64,000 bases of DNA from Sedimentitalea todarodis (GTDB lineage: Bacteria; Pseudomonadota; Alphaproteobacteria; Rhodobacterales; Rhodobacteraceae): positions 1 through 64,000 of the forward strand of contig NZ_JASMWN010000016.1 of the NCBI RefSeq assembly GCF_032595355.1, in the 5' to 3' direction. Below the pieces are notes generated by a model that had not been told where the DNA came from, searched no databases, and saw only the letters and a list, made by a program, of their open reading frames with translations. Below, piece by piece: positions 43,291 through 51,606 of this stretch (positions are counted from its first letter, which is position 1; each line of letters starts with the position of its first letter). The position numbers and the translations under genes are program-made.

Positions 43291-43356
43291 TCTAGGCGAA
43301 AACAACTTCTCCGCGTAGATTGGACATCAATCCTGTCCTGATTCTGGGTCGCATAA

Positions 43357-43581
43357 ATGAACGTTCAATCCGATCTCTCGATGAAGACCGAAGACGTGCT
43401 GCGCGTCGAACTTGAGGTTTTTCGCCGCGAACACCGTGATCTTGACGAGGCAATCACCGCCTTGACCGAACGCGGCACGGCAGATCAACTTACGCTCAAG
43501 CGCCTGAAAAAGCAGAAACTAAGGCTCAAGGACATGATCGCCCTGATCGAAGATCGCCTGACCCCGGACATCATTGCCTGA
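43357..43581 (+). CDS. YdcH/DUF465 family protein
   Basis: 74 residues, mostly charged helix: VELEVFRREHRDLDEAITALTERGT, then TLKRLKKQKLRLKDMIALIEDRL. This is the DUF465 helical hairpin. The function of the family is unknown. It is divergent from hsp20 and precedes purE by 77 bp. Confidence 0.88.
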   Translation: MNVQSDLSMKTEDVLRVELEVFRREHRDLDEAITALTERGTADQLTLKRLKKQKLRLKDMIALIEDRLTPDIIA

Positions 43582-43599
43582 GAACGAACGTTGATCGCA

Positions 43600-43627
43600 T
43601 TGCCTCGCCCGGCGATCCGGCTATAGT
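43600..43627 (+). promoter_or_regulatory. Possible sigma-70 promoter of purE
   Basis: TTGCCT, 16-bp spacer, TATAGT, ending about 30 bp before the purE ATG. Matches 4/6 and 5/6 of the consensus hexamers. Confidence 0.45.
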
Positions 43628-43658
43628 GCGCGCTCTTTTGGCTGGGCAGGGGTAGACA

Positions 43659-44144
43659 ATGGCCGACATTCACGTGGGCATCATCATGGGCAGTCAATCC
43701 GATTGGGCCACCATGAAAGAGGCGGCTGACATTCTGGACGAGCTCGAAATCGCCCACGAAACCCGCATCGTTTCGGCGCATAGAACGCCCGACCGGCTTT
43801 GGGACTATGGCAAGACCGCTGTCGCACGCGGGCTGCGGGTGATCATTGCGGGTGCAGGCGGCGCGGCACATCTCCCTGGCATGATGGCCTCCAAGACACG
43901 GATTCCGGTGATCGGGGTCCCGGTTCAGTCCCGTGCGCTGTCGGGCGTCGATTCTCTGTATTCCATCGTGCAGATGCCACGCGGCTTTCCGGTCGCGACA
44001 ATGGCGATCGGTGCGGCAGGGGCCGCCAATGCGGGGCTGATGGCCGCCGCCATTCTTGCGCTTCAGGACCCAGCCCTGGCCCAACGGCTGGACGCGTGGC
44101 GTGACGCCCTCTCAGCGTCGATCCCTGAAGAACCAGTGGATTGA
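43659..44144 (+). CDS. purE: 5-(carboxyamino)imidazole ribonucleotide mutase
   Basis: 161 residues. GIIMGSQSDWATM, VSAHRTPDRL, VIIAGAGGAAHLPGM and GVPVQSRALSGVDSL are the class I PurE motifs. It moves the carboxylate from N5-CAIR to CAIR in purine synthesis, using the product of PurK, whose gene follows 41 bp downstream. Confidence 0.95.
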   Translation: MADIHVGIIMGSQSDWATMKEAADILDELEIAHETRIVSAHRTPDRLWDYGKTAVARGLRVIIAGAGGAAHLPGMMASKTRIPVIGVPVQSRALSGVDSLYSIVQMPRGFPVATMAIGAAGAANAGLMAAAILALQDPALAQRLDAWRDALSASIPEEPVD

Positions 44145-44185
44145 AGTGCTTCAAAGCCCGCTTCCCGAGATAGGACACCGCTTGA

Positions 44186-45268
44186 ATGGTACAAACACCT
44201 GATCCCCTGCGCCTCGGCGCAACCATCGGCATCCTCGGCGGCGGGCAGTTGGGACGCATGCTCTCGGTTGCGGCAAGCCGCCTGGGATTTGTGACCCATA
44301 TCTACGAGCCCGGTGCCAATCCGCCTGCGGGCCAGGTTGCAGATCGCGTCACGACAGCCGCCTATGAAGATCACGCGGCGCTGACTGCATTTGCTGAATC
44401 GGCCGACGTCATCACATACGAGTTCGAGAACATCCCGACCGAAGCGCTCGACGTGCTCGAAACGCATCGCCCGATCCGGCCCGGACGCGAAGCCTTGCGG
44501 ATCAGTCAGGACAGGCTGACCGAGAAGGTCTTTCTGCAAGGCTTGGGGCTGCAGACCGCGCCTTTCGCCGATATCGCCGGCGCCGACGATCTGACCGCCG
44601 CGCTCGCCGAAATCGGCACTCCCGCGATCCTGAAGACCCGGCGGTTCGGATATGACGGCAAGGGGCAATCCCGGCTGAGTGCATCCACGGACGCGCAAAC
44701 CGCGCTCGCCGAGATGGCGGGCGCACCGGCCCTGCTCGAGGGGTTTGTCGAGTTCAGCCATGAGGTCTCGGTCATCGCGGCGCGGGGCATTGATGGCGCG
44801 GTTGCCTGTTTTGATCCGGGAGAGAATGTTCATCGCGACGGCATCCTGCGCACCACGACGGTTCCCGCCCGCCTGTCTTCCGCACAGCGAACTGACGCGA
44901 TCCTGCTGGCCGCGAACATCCTGAACGCGCTTGAGTATGTCGGCGTTCTTGGGGTGGAGCTCTTCGTGACGGGCCGAGGGTTGATCGTGAACGAAATAGC
45001 ACCACGCGTTCACAATTCCGGCCATTGGACCCAGAATGGCTGTGCCGTGGATCAGTTCGAACAACATATTCGCGCCGTTGCGGGCTGGCCCCTGGGGAAC
45101 GGCCAGCGTCATGCGGATGTGGTGATGGAAAACCTCATCGGCGATGACATGAACAGGGTCCCGGAGCTAGCCAGACAGCTGGAGACCGCACTTCATATCT
45201 ATGGCAAGGCAGATGTCAAACCCGGCCGCAAGATGGGCCACGTCAACCGCATCACGCAAAAGAGCTGA
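44186..45268 (+). CDS. purK: 5-(carboxyamino)imidazole ribonucleotide synthase
   Basis: 360 residues of the ATP-grasp family. GILGGGQLGRMLSVAA at the N-terminus, TRRFGYDGKGQ, EISVIAARG-type stretch (SHEVSVIAARGIDG), and NEIAPRVHNSGHWTQNGC near the C-terminus are PurK landmarks. It makes N5-CAIR from AIR, bicarbonate and ATP. Operon with purE. A double hairpin region follows the stop codon. Confidence 0.95.
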   Translation: MVQTPDPLRLGATIGILGGGQLGRMLSVAASRLGFVTHIYEPGANPPAGQVADRVTTAAYEDHAALTAFAESADVITYEFENIPTEALDVLETHRPIRPGREALRISQDRLTEKVFLQGLGLQTAPFADIAGADDLTAALAEIGTPAILKTRRFGYDGKGQSRLSASTDAQTALAEMAGAPALLEGFVEFSHEVSVIAARGIDGAVACFDPGENVHRDGILRTTTVPARLSSAQRTDAILLAANILNALEYVGVLGVELFVTGRGLIVNEIAPRVHNSGHWTQNGCAVDQFEQHIRAVAGWPLGNGQRHADVVMENLIGDDMNRVPELARQLETALHIYGKADVKPGRKMGHVNRITQKS

Positions 45269-45295
45269 CACGGCGCTTTTTGGACAAGAGGCTTT

Positions 45296-45370
45296 GCGCC
45301 GCCTTCGGCGCCGCCGCGGGCGAGGGGCTCTGCCCCTCGCGCTCCCCGGGATATTTACGGCAAGAAAAAA
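45296..45370. repeat. Dispersed hairpin repeat, copy 2, with an extra hairpin (after purK)
   Basis: First a GCGCCG/CGGCGC hairpin (45296-45311), then GCGAGGGGC-TCT-GCCCCTCGC (45320-45340, perfect 9-bp stem), followed by GCTCCCCGGGATATTTA and CAAGAAAAAAA. The second part has the same order and spacing as the element at 31637-31686. It lies 28 bp past the purK stop, so it probably terminates purEK. Confidence 0.65.
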
Positions 45371-45512
45371 ACCCAACAGACCCATTTTTCGCCAAAAGTA
45401 CACACGGGGCGACATTGCCCCCGAGGCTACGGTATGCGGGTTTGCAGGTGAATGCCCAAAGGGCTTTCACGCAGCACGACGAGGGCTCGTGGAGCCTGAG
45501 GCGTGGTGCCGT

Positions 45513-46661
45513 CTACCTGATGAGCCGCGATGCTATCTCTCCACGGATGTAACTCACCCGTCCCGCAGAGACCGTGGCGGCGACACGGTGATCACCTGTG
45601 TCCAGCACCACGATGTCGGCGCGCATTCCCGACTCGAAACGGCCACGATCTGCCAACCCCAGAATGCGCGCGGGCCCGTCGGACAACAGTCGCCATGCGC
45701 TGGCGAGATCACAAATCCCACTCCGGGCCAGCATCAGCGCGGCCCGGCGCGGGCTGGGGTAGTGGTAGTCCGACGCCAGCGCATCGCCGAAGCCCATAGT
45801 GATCAGATCCACTGCACTGGCATTGCCCTTGTGCGAGCCGCCCCGCACCACGTTCGGGGCACCCAATACCACGGAATCGCCTTCATTGCGCGCCGCTTCC
45901 GCAGCATCCGTGGTCTCGGGGAACTCGGCAATCCTGACCCCCCTCGCCCGCCACGTCGCGCGGTCCGCCGCCGTGTGGTCATCATGGCTGCCCATGCGTA
46001 TTCCTGACGCGGTGAGCGCGGGTACCAGCTTGTCCAGCGCCGCTGGCACATCGGGGCTGCGACGATGCAACTCCTGCAGCAACTCCCAATGACGCTCGGG
46101 GTTGCGACCAGCCTTGAGTGCCTGACCAGTCAGGCGCGGCGGCTTTTTGCCTTGCGCCAACCTGTCATGAGGCAGATGATCGTTGAACACAACATAGTCC
46201 ACGCCCCACTCCGCCACCTGTGCGGGCAGGTCCTCATAGTAATCCAACAGATTGATCTCGAACCGCAATTGCGGGATCAGATCGGTCACGACCTCGTCCC
46301 GAACATCGCGTATCGCTGCAAACACCCGGGCAGCAAATTCCGGCCCTCGCAAGCCCCCTTCCCAGCTGAAAAACTGCGCCATCACTCCGGTGGTGACACC
46401 GTTTGCGGCCAGTTCCGCTTCGGCCGAAACCACCCCTTCGACCATCTCTTTCATGGCCCCCCTGCGCGGCGCAAGATGCCGTTCGAATCCGTCACCATGC
46501 AGGTCTATGATACCCGGCAAAACAAGAAACCCGTCCAAATCCACGGATCTCCCCACCGGGTCCGCCGTAATCACACCGTCTGCAAATGACAGCCTCCCTT
46601 GCCTGATCCCGTCGGGAAACAATACCTCGGCCCCGATCAGATCAAGTGCCAGCCCCGTCAT
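45513..46661 (-). CDS. phnM: Alpha-D-ribose 1-methylphosphonate 5-triphosphate diphosphatase
   Basis: 382 residues of the amidohydrolase superfamily. The N-terminal metal site is DLHGDGFERHLAPRRG (HxD-type variant of PhnM). DYVVFNDHLPHDR, GSHDDHTAADR and LASDYHYPSPRRAAL follow. PhnM removes pyrophosphate in the C-P lyase pathway. None of phnC-L is within the window, so the gene is either an orphan or part of a dispersed set. The stop of the phosphonate gene precedes a 244-bp gap with no gene. The start overlaps the alpha/beta hydrolase stop by 4 bp. Confidence 0.88.
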   Translation of the reverse strand: MTGLALDLIGAEVLFPDGIRQGRLSFADGVITADPVGRSVDLDGFLVLPGIIDLHGDGFERHLAPRRGAMKEMVEGVVSAEAELAANGVTTGVMAQFFSWEGGLRGPEFAARVFAAIRDVRDEVVTDLIPQLRFEINLLDYYEDLPAQVAEWGVDYVVFNDHLPHDRLAQGKKPPRLTGQALKAGRNPERHWELLQELHRRSPDVPAALDKLVPALTASGIRMGSHDDHTAADRATWRARGVRIAEFPETTDAAEAARNEGDSVVLGAPNVVRGGSHKGNASAVDLITMGFGDALASDYHYPSPRRAALMLARSGICDLASAWRLLSDGPARILGLADRGRFESGMRADIVVLDTGDHRVAATVSAGRVSYIRGEIASRLIR

Positions 46662-47434
46662 TTGGACATCCCTCTCGTCTCGGTATCCCCACAGACTCGC
46701 CCCTGGCAGAGTTCATCAATCGCACCAAACACCGCATCCAGCCACGAGATATCAGGATCAAATCGGCCGTACTCGATGAAATGGAGCGCCTCTGCGATCA
46801 CCCTTGGATTGTTCATCATGAACGTATGGGTCACGGGCAATTGCATATGATCCGTCATCCCGGCAACAAACGTCGAGCGAACCGATACCTTGCCGTCATC
46901 TGGCCCCTCGATCAGCGAAGAAAACACCGGGTTCAATGTGCTTGTTCCCGCAATCACGCCCAGCGGAAAGTCCACGGGCGGCAATCGGCGGGGCAGGCTG
47001 TCAAGGCCGGTGCCCAACTGCATTCCCGCAGGCCCGTTGAGCAGGCCGAACACCTCGAGATCGCCCAGCACGTCGACCAGTTCGCTTCCCTCGTTGGGCG
47101 GACCCAACATCACCACACGACCCAGGTTTTCCGGCTTGCCGCGCTGAAACGCATAGCGGATCAGGATGCCGCCCATCGAATGGGATACGAAATGGACCGT
47201 CTGCTCACCGCATTGCTCGACCGCTGCCGGTACCGTCTGTTGCGCCAGCATTGGGATTGGCAGGTCAGTTGAGGGATAGCCGGGCCGCACCACGTCATAG
47301 CCTTGTCGCACCAACACGTCTTCCATCAAGGCAAACGATGCCTCGGTTCGTGCCAATCCATGCAGCAATACCACGCAATCGGCCCTTAGCGGGCTGGCCC
47401 ATGCCAGCAACAGCAGGGCACCCAATCGGATCAT
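46658..47434 (-). CDS. Secreted alpha/beta hydrolase (lipase/esterase-like)
   Basis: 258 residues from the ATG at 47434. The signal peptide is MIRLGALLLLAWASPLRA, then DCVVLLHGLAR as the oxyanion-hole strand. The nucleophile elbow is FVSHSMGG (Ser in SHSMG). An Asp and a terminal His (DHMQLPVTHTFMMN) can complete the triad. It resembles cytoplasmic-fold esterases exported to the periplasm. It lies between the phnM and DMT genes, so its link with phosphonate metabolism is positional only. Confidence 0.85.
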   Translation of the reverse strand: MIRLGALLLLAWASPLRADCVVLLHGLARTEASFALMEDVLVRQGYDVVRPGYPSTDLPIPMLAQQTVPAAVEQCGEQTVHFVSHSMGGILIRYAFQRGKPENLGRVVMLGPPNEGSELVDVLGDLEVFGLLNGPAGMQLGTGLDSLPRRLPPVDFPLGVIAGTSTLNPVFSSLIEGPDDGKVSVRSTFVAGMTDHMQLPVTHTFMMNNPRVIAEALHFIEYGRFDPDISWLDAVFGAIDELCQGRVCGDTETRGMSK

Positions 47435-47435
47435 G

Positions 47436-48302
47436 TCAGGTCGAGGTCGCACGTTTCCTCCCGCTCGCACGCTTTCTGCCGACGGCGAGCGCGATCCCTC
47501 CGAGGATCACCGCCGTCCCCAGGACCAGACGCACGCTCGCCTGCTCGCCGAGCAACAGGATGCCGGCAACCAGTGCAATGACCGGCACCGCCAGTTGAAT
47601 GATCGCCACCAGGGATGGCGCATATTTCGGCACCAGGCTGTACCAGAGCGCATACCCCATGCCCGAGGTCACCGCGCCCGAAATCACGGCCAGCCCAAGC
47701 CCTTGCCCGGTCATCATCGTCGCCACCGGCATCGCCAGCGCCGCCACAGCCACCAGCGGCAGCGCCACGCAGAAATTCGCGGCCGTGCCCGCAAGCGCAT
47801 CGGTCTCTCCGCGCCCTTCCATTGTGTAGACGGCCCAGCCGATCCCGGCCAAGAGCATCAATGTCAGCCCCTTGTAGTCCACCTCGACCGGCCCTTCCGG
47901 CCAAAGGACCCAGGCCAGCCCGGCAAAGGCAATGGCAGCCCCCGCCAGTTGCCGCTGCAGCGGCGGCGCGCCACCGATCGTGGCCATTGCAAAGATCGAC
48001 AGTTGCACGACGCCGAACAGGAACAGGGCACCAAGCCCCGCCTCAAGCGTCAGATATCCCCATGAAAAACCGATCATATAGAGCGTGAGCGACCCGGCCC
48101 CGATCAGGCGGCGCGGCCTACGGAGCGGCACTCGCCTCCCCCGAAGCAGCACCAGCGCGACCAGGACCACTGCACCGGACAGAACCCGCACGATCGCAAA
48201 ACTCGCAGGATCGATCGCGCCACTGTCAACGGCGAGCCGGTTCAGGATCGAATTCGCCGCAAAGGCAATCATGGTCAATGTGGTGAGCAGAAACAGGCGC
48301 AT
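47436..48302 (-). CDS. DMT superfamily transporter (EamA type)
   Basis: 288 residues from the ATG at 48302, ten hydrophobic segments in two EamA repeats. LFLLTTLTMIAFAANSILNRLAV opens the first repeat; the second ends LLLGEQASVRLVLGTAVILGGIALAV. Inner-membrane metabolite transporter of unknown substrate. Its stop is one base before the hydrolase start, so these three genes (DMT, hydrolase, phnM) probably form one unit. Confidence 0.85.
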   Translation of the reverse strand: MRLFLLTTLTMIAFAANSILNRLAVDSGAIDPASFAIVRVLSGAVVLVALVLLRGRRVPLRRPRRLIGAGSLTLYMIGFSWGYLTLEAGLGALFLFGVVQLSIFAMATIGGAPPLQRQLAGAAIAFAGLAWVLWPEGPVEVDYKGLTLMLLAGIGWAVYTMEGRGETDALAGTAANFCVALPLVAVAALAMPVATMMTGQGLGLAVISGAVTSGMGYALWYSLVPKYAPSLVAIIQLAVPVIALVAGILLLGEQASVRLVLGTAVILGGIALAVGRKRASGRKRATST

Positions 48303-48361
48303 GTCTCTCCCATAGCCGCAAGTTGAGGTGAAAAACACTCCCGTTTGCGCCGGTCGCCTGA

Positions 48362-49171
48362 TCAGTCGGGCAGCAGTCCTTCAAGCTCGGCAAATCCCAT
48401 CGCCTTGCCGGCAAGATCAAAGCGGCCATTCTCGTGCATGTCGCGGGCCGCATCGACGAAGGTTCCGTAAGCCAAACGGGCCAGTGCGGACCCGACGCTG
48501 ATACGCTTGACGCCGGCCTGTGCCAGTTCTGCCACGGTGAACACCGCGCCCGGCATGCCCATCACCACGTTGACCGGCTTGGTGACGGCGGCGCAGACCT
48601 GGGCAATCATCGTCAGGTCACGCAATCCCGGCGCATAGAGCACATCGGCACCGGCGGCCTCAAATGCCTGCAAGCGGCGAATCGTGTCGTCAAGATCAGC
48701 CCGTCCCCACAGAAAATTCTCGCATCGTGCGGTCAGCACAAAATCCCCGGGCAACGCGTCACGGGCCTCCGCCGCCGCTGCGATTCGTTCGACGGCGTGC
48801 TCAAACTCGTAGATCGGGTTTGCAGGATCGCCGGTATGATCCTCAAGTGATCCTCCGGCCAACCCGACCGCCGCCACCGTGACGATGGTGCCTGCAGCAC
48901 TTTCCGGGCTGTGGCCAAACCCGTTCTCAAGATCCGCCGACACCGGAAGCGCTGTGGCAGAGACGATATCGGCGCAATGGGCGAGCACCTGATCGCGCGT
49001 CGCTTGCCCTTCGCGAAGTCCCAGCGAAAATGCCATGCCGGCACTGGTGGTCGCCAAGGCCCGAAAGCCAATGGATTCGAGCATCCGCGCCGTTCCGACG
49101 TCCCACGGATTCGGAATGATGAAACAGCCCTCGGCCTGATGAAGCTTCCGAAATTCGGATGTGTTGGTCAT
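48362..49171 (-). CDS. Isocitrate lyase/PEP mutase-family protein
   Basis: 269 residues from the ATG at 49171. The barrel motifs are IIPNPWDVGTARML, TSAGMAFSLG, PVSADLENGFG (metal-binding Asp/Glu), LEDHTGDP and DVLYAPGLRDL. It lacks the isocitrate-lyase KKCGH cysteine loop, so it belongs to the PEP mutase/carboxyvinyl-phosphonate group of uncertain substrate. It is a soluble enzyme, perhaps cleaving or hydrolysing a C-C or C-P bond. Same direction as the DMT unit, 59 bp upstream of it. Confidence 0.85.
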   Translation of the reverse strand: MTNTSEFRKLHQAEGCFIIPNPWDVGTARMLESIGFRALATTSAGMAFSLGLREGQATRDQVLAHCADIVSATALPVSADLENGFGHSPESAAGTIVTVAAVGLAGGSLEDHTGDPANPIYEFEHAVERIAAAAEARDALPGDFVLTARCENFLWGRADLDDTIRRLQAFEAAGADVLYAPGLRDLTMIAQVCAAVTKPVNVVMGMPGAVFTVAELAQAGVKRISVGSALARLAYGTFVDAARDMHENGRFDLAGKAMGFAELEGLLPD

Positions 49172-49245
49172 TCCGTCATCTCCCCCGATCACACCGGCGC
49201 AGGCTAGCGGGCGGCGAGACAAAGACAAGGCACAACTCCACAAAC

Positions 49246-49275
49246 GAAAAAAGGGGGGCCAACCGGCCCCCCTTT
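49246..49275 (-). terminator. Rho-independent terminator of groESL
   Basis: On the minus strand GGGGGGCC-GGTT-GGCCCCCC followed by a run of six T. Perfect 8-bp stem, 27 bp past the groEL stop. Confidence 0.9.
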
Positions 49276-49301
49276 GCAGTCGTTCAAATGAACGGGCTGA
49301 C

Positions 49302-50945
49302 TTACATCATGCCGCCCATGCCGCCCATGTCAGGCATTCCGCCACCGGCAGATGCGCCATCTTTCGAAGGCTTGTCGGCCACCATCGCTTCGGTGGTGAT
49401 CAACAGACCAGCAATCGAGGCGGCGTCCTGAAGCGCTGTGCGCACAACCTTGGCCGGGTCGATAACGCCGAATTTGAACATGTCGCCATATTCTTCGGTC
49501 TGCGCGTTAAAGCCAAAGGACAGGTCATCGCTTTCGCGGATCTTGCCCGCAACAACCGAACCGTCCACGCCAGCGTTCTCTGCGATCTGACGCAGCGGCG
49601 ATTCGAGAGCCTTGCGCACGATGCGGACACCGATGTTCTGATCGGCGTTGGCGCCTTCGAGGCCTTCCAGCTTCTTGCCGGCCTGGATCAGGGCAACACC
49701 GCCACCGACGACGACACCTTCCTGCACGGCCGCACGGGTCGCGTTCAGGGCATCGTCAACGCGGTCTTTGCGCTCTTTCACTTCGACTTCGGTCATGCCG
49801 CCGACGCGGATAACCGCAACGCCGCCTGCCAGCTTGGCGACGCGTTCCTGCAGTTTTTCACGGTCATAGTCGCTGGTGGTTTCTTCGATCTGGTTGCGGA
49901 TCTGGGCAACGCGTGCCTCGATCTCGGCCTTCTCGCCAGCACCGTCAACAACAGTGGTTTCGTCTTTGGTGATCGAAACCTTCTTGGCCGATCCCAGCAT
50001 GTCGATGGTGACATTCTCGAGCTTCATGCCCAGGTCTTCGCTGATGACCTGACCGCCGGTCAGAATTGCGAGGTCCTGGAGCATCGCCTTGCGACGATCG
50101 CCGAACCCGGGGGCCTTGACCGCAGCAATTTTCAGGCCGCCGCGAAGTTTGTTGACAACCAGAGTTGCCAGCGCTTCGCCTTCGACGTCCTCGGCAATGA
50201 TCAAGAGCGGCTTTTGCGACTGGATCACCGACTCGAGCAGCGGAACCATTGGCTGCAGCGACGAGAGTTTCTTTTCATGCAGCAGGATCATGCAGTCTTC
50301 GAGTTCTGCAGTCATCTTGTCAGCATTGGTGACAAAGTAGGGGCTCAGGTAGCCACGGTCGAACTGCATGCCTTCGACAACATCGGTCTCTGTTTCCAGA
50401 CCCTTGTTTTCCTCGACGGTGATGACACCCTCGTTGCCGACCTTCTGCATCGCGTCTGCGATCTGCTGGCCGATTTCGGATTCGCCGTTGGCGGAGATGG
50501 TGCCAACCTGCGCAACCTCAGCGCTGTCGGACACGTCACGCGCAGCCGCTTTGATCGCTTCAACAACGGTGGTGGTCGCGAGATCAATACCGCGCTTCAG
50601 GTCCATCGGGTTCATGCCGGCGGCAACCGATTTCAGACCTTCCTTGACGATGGCCTGAGCCAGAACCGTCGCGGTGGTGGTACCGTCGCCGGCTTCATCA
50701 TTGGTGCGGCTGGCGACTTCTTTCACCATTTGCGCGCCCATGTTCTCGAACTTGTCTTCCAGTTCGATTTCCTTGGCAACGGTCACGCCGTCCTTGGTGA
50801 TGCGCGGGGCGCCGAAGGATTTGTCGATAACCACGTTGCGGCCTTTGGGGCCCAGGGTAACCTTGACGGCGTCGGCCAGGATGTTGACACCCTTCAGCAT
50901 ACGATTGCGCGCGTCGGTATCAAACTTGACGTCTTTTGCAGACAT
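49302..50945 (-). CDS. groEL: 60-kDa chaperonin GroEL
   Basis: 547 residues. VTLGPKGRNVVIDKSFGAPRITKDGVTVAKEI, AGDGTTTATVLA, the ATP-site and hinge regions, and the C-terminal GGMGGMM tail are all as in typical GroEL. Forms the double-ring folding chamber with GroES. It follows groES by 49 bp and shares its CIRCE-controlled promoter. No departures from the family were seen. Confidence 0.98.
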   Translation of the reverse strand: MSAKDVKFDTDARNRMLKGVNILADAVKVTLGPKGRNVVIDKSFGAPRITKDGVTVAKEIELEDKFENMGAQMVKEVASRTNDEAGDGTTTATVLAQAIVKEGLKSVAAGMNPMDLKRGIDLATTTVVEAIKAAARDVSDSAEVAQVGTISANGESEIGQQIADAMQKVGNEGVITVEENKGLETETDVVEGMQFDRGYLSPYFVTNADKMTAELEDCMILLHEKKLSSLQPMVPLLESVIQSQKPLLIIAEDVEGEALATLVVNKLRGGLKIAAVKAPGFGDRRKAMLQDLAILTGGQVISEDLGMKLENVTIDMLGSAKKVSITKDETTVVDGAGEKAEIEARVAQIRNQIEETTSDYDREKLQERVAKLAGGVAVIRVGGMTEVEVKERKDRVDDALNATRAAVQEGVVVGGGVALIQAGKKLEGLEGANADQNIGVRIVRKALESPLRQIAENAGVDGSVVAGKIRESDDLSFGFNAQTEEYGDMFKFGVIDPAKVVRTALQDAASIAGLLITTEAMVADKPSKDGASAGGGMPDMGGMGGMM

Positions 50946-50994
50946 ATTGATTGTCTCCTAGTTTTCTGGATTGGGATCAGACGAAGCGTGGCGT

Positions 50995-51306
50995 TCAGGC
51001 CGCTTTGGCGGCTGCGTTTGCTTCGATGATGCCCAGAATGTCGCTCTCTTTCATGATCAGCAGCTCTTCACCGTCGACGGTGACTTCGGTGCCGGACCAT
51101 TTGCCGAACAGGATCTTGTCGCCTGCCGATACAGCCATTTCGATCAACTCGCCGCTGTCCTTGCGGGCGCCTTCGCCAACCGACACGACGACGCCCTCTG
51201 CCGGCTTCTCTTTGGCGCTGTCGGGAATGATCAGCCCACCAGTGGTTTTTTCATCGCTTTCGACACGGCGCACCAGCACCCGGTCATGAAGTGGTTTGAA
51301 TGCCAT
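50995..51306 (-). CDS. groES: 10-kDa co-chaperonin GroES
   Basis: 103 residues. FKPLHDRVLVRRVESDEKTTGGLIIPDSAKEKP is the N-terminal half with the mobile loop, and GTEVTVDGEELLIMKESDILGI is the C-terminal half. It caps GroEL. A CIRCE element lies 56 bp upstream, so HrcA repression is expected. Confidence 0.98.
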   Translation of the reverse strand: MAFKPLHDRVLVRRVESDEKTTGGLIIPDSAKEKPAEGVVVSVGEGARKDSGELIEMAVSAGDKILFGKWSGTEVTVDGEELLIMKESDILGIIEANAAAKAA

Positions 51307-51361
51307 CTTTGCAGCTCCTTAACGCTCAAAGTTTCGGGGTCCTCCGCTCCCAGTCGGGATA

Positions 51362-51388
51362 TTATCACTCACCCCGCATGAGTGATAA
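51362..51388. promoter_or_regulatory. CIRCE element (HrcA operator) of groESL
   Basis: TTATCACTC-N9-GAGTGATAA, the exact 9-9-9 geometry of CIRCE. Compared with the consensus TTAGCACTC/GAGTGCTAA, the fourth position is T and its partner A, a compensated change that keeps the symmetry. Confidence 0.93.
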
Positions 51389-51395
51389 CGGTGCA

Positions 51396-51424
51396 TAGGT
51401 AGGGGGCAGTGCGAGACCTGTCAA
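51396..51424 (-). promoter_or_regulatory. Promoter of groESL
   Basis: Minus strand TTGACA, 17-bp spacer, TACCTA, directly upstream of the CIRCE element. The -35 is a perfect match; the -10 is weak. CCCCC before the -10 might also allow RpoH binding. Confidence 0.5.
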
Positions 51425-51606
51425 CAGGCCGTTTGACAAAAAAATAGTCCGACCGTCCCGCCGGGATCATTTTCTTGTCTGCCTTGCCCCGATCATCGTC
51501 AAAGCAAGGCATGTCGAGCCGAAGTCAACCTTGCCGGCGGCACCGAAGGGTCACACAATCGGCATGTAGGATCGGCGCGGGCTGGCGAAAACCCGTCAGC
51601 TTGTCG

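Noticed and set aside
49161..51029. A 622-codon open frame antisense to groEL
   Set aside because: GroEL on the other strand is unmistakable; the antisense frame is a composition effect.
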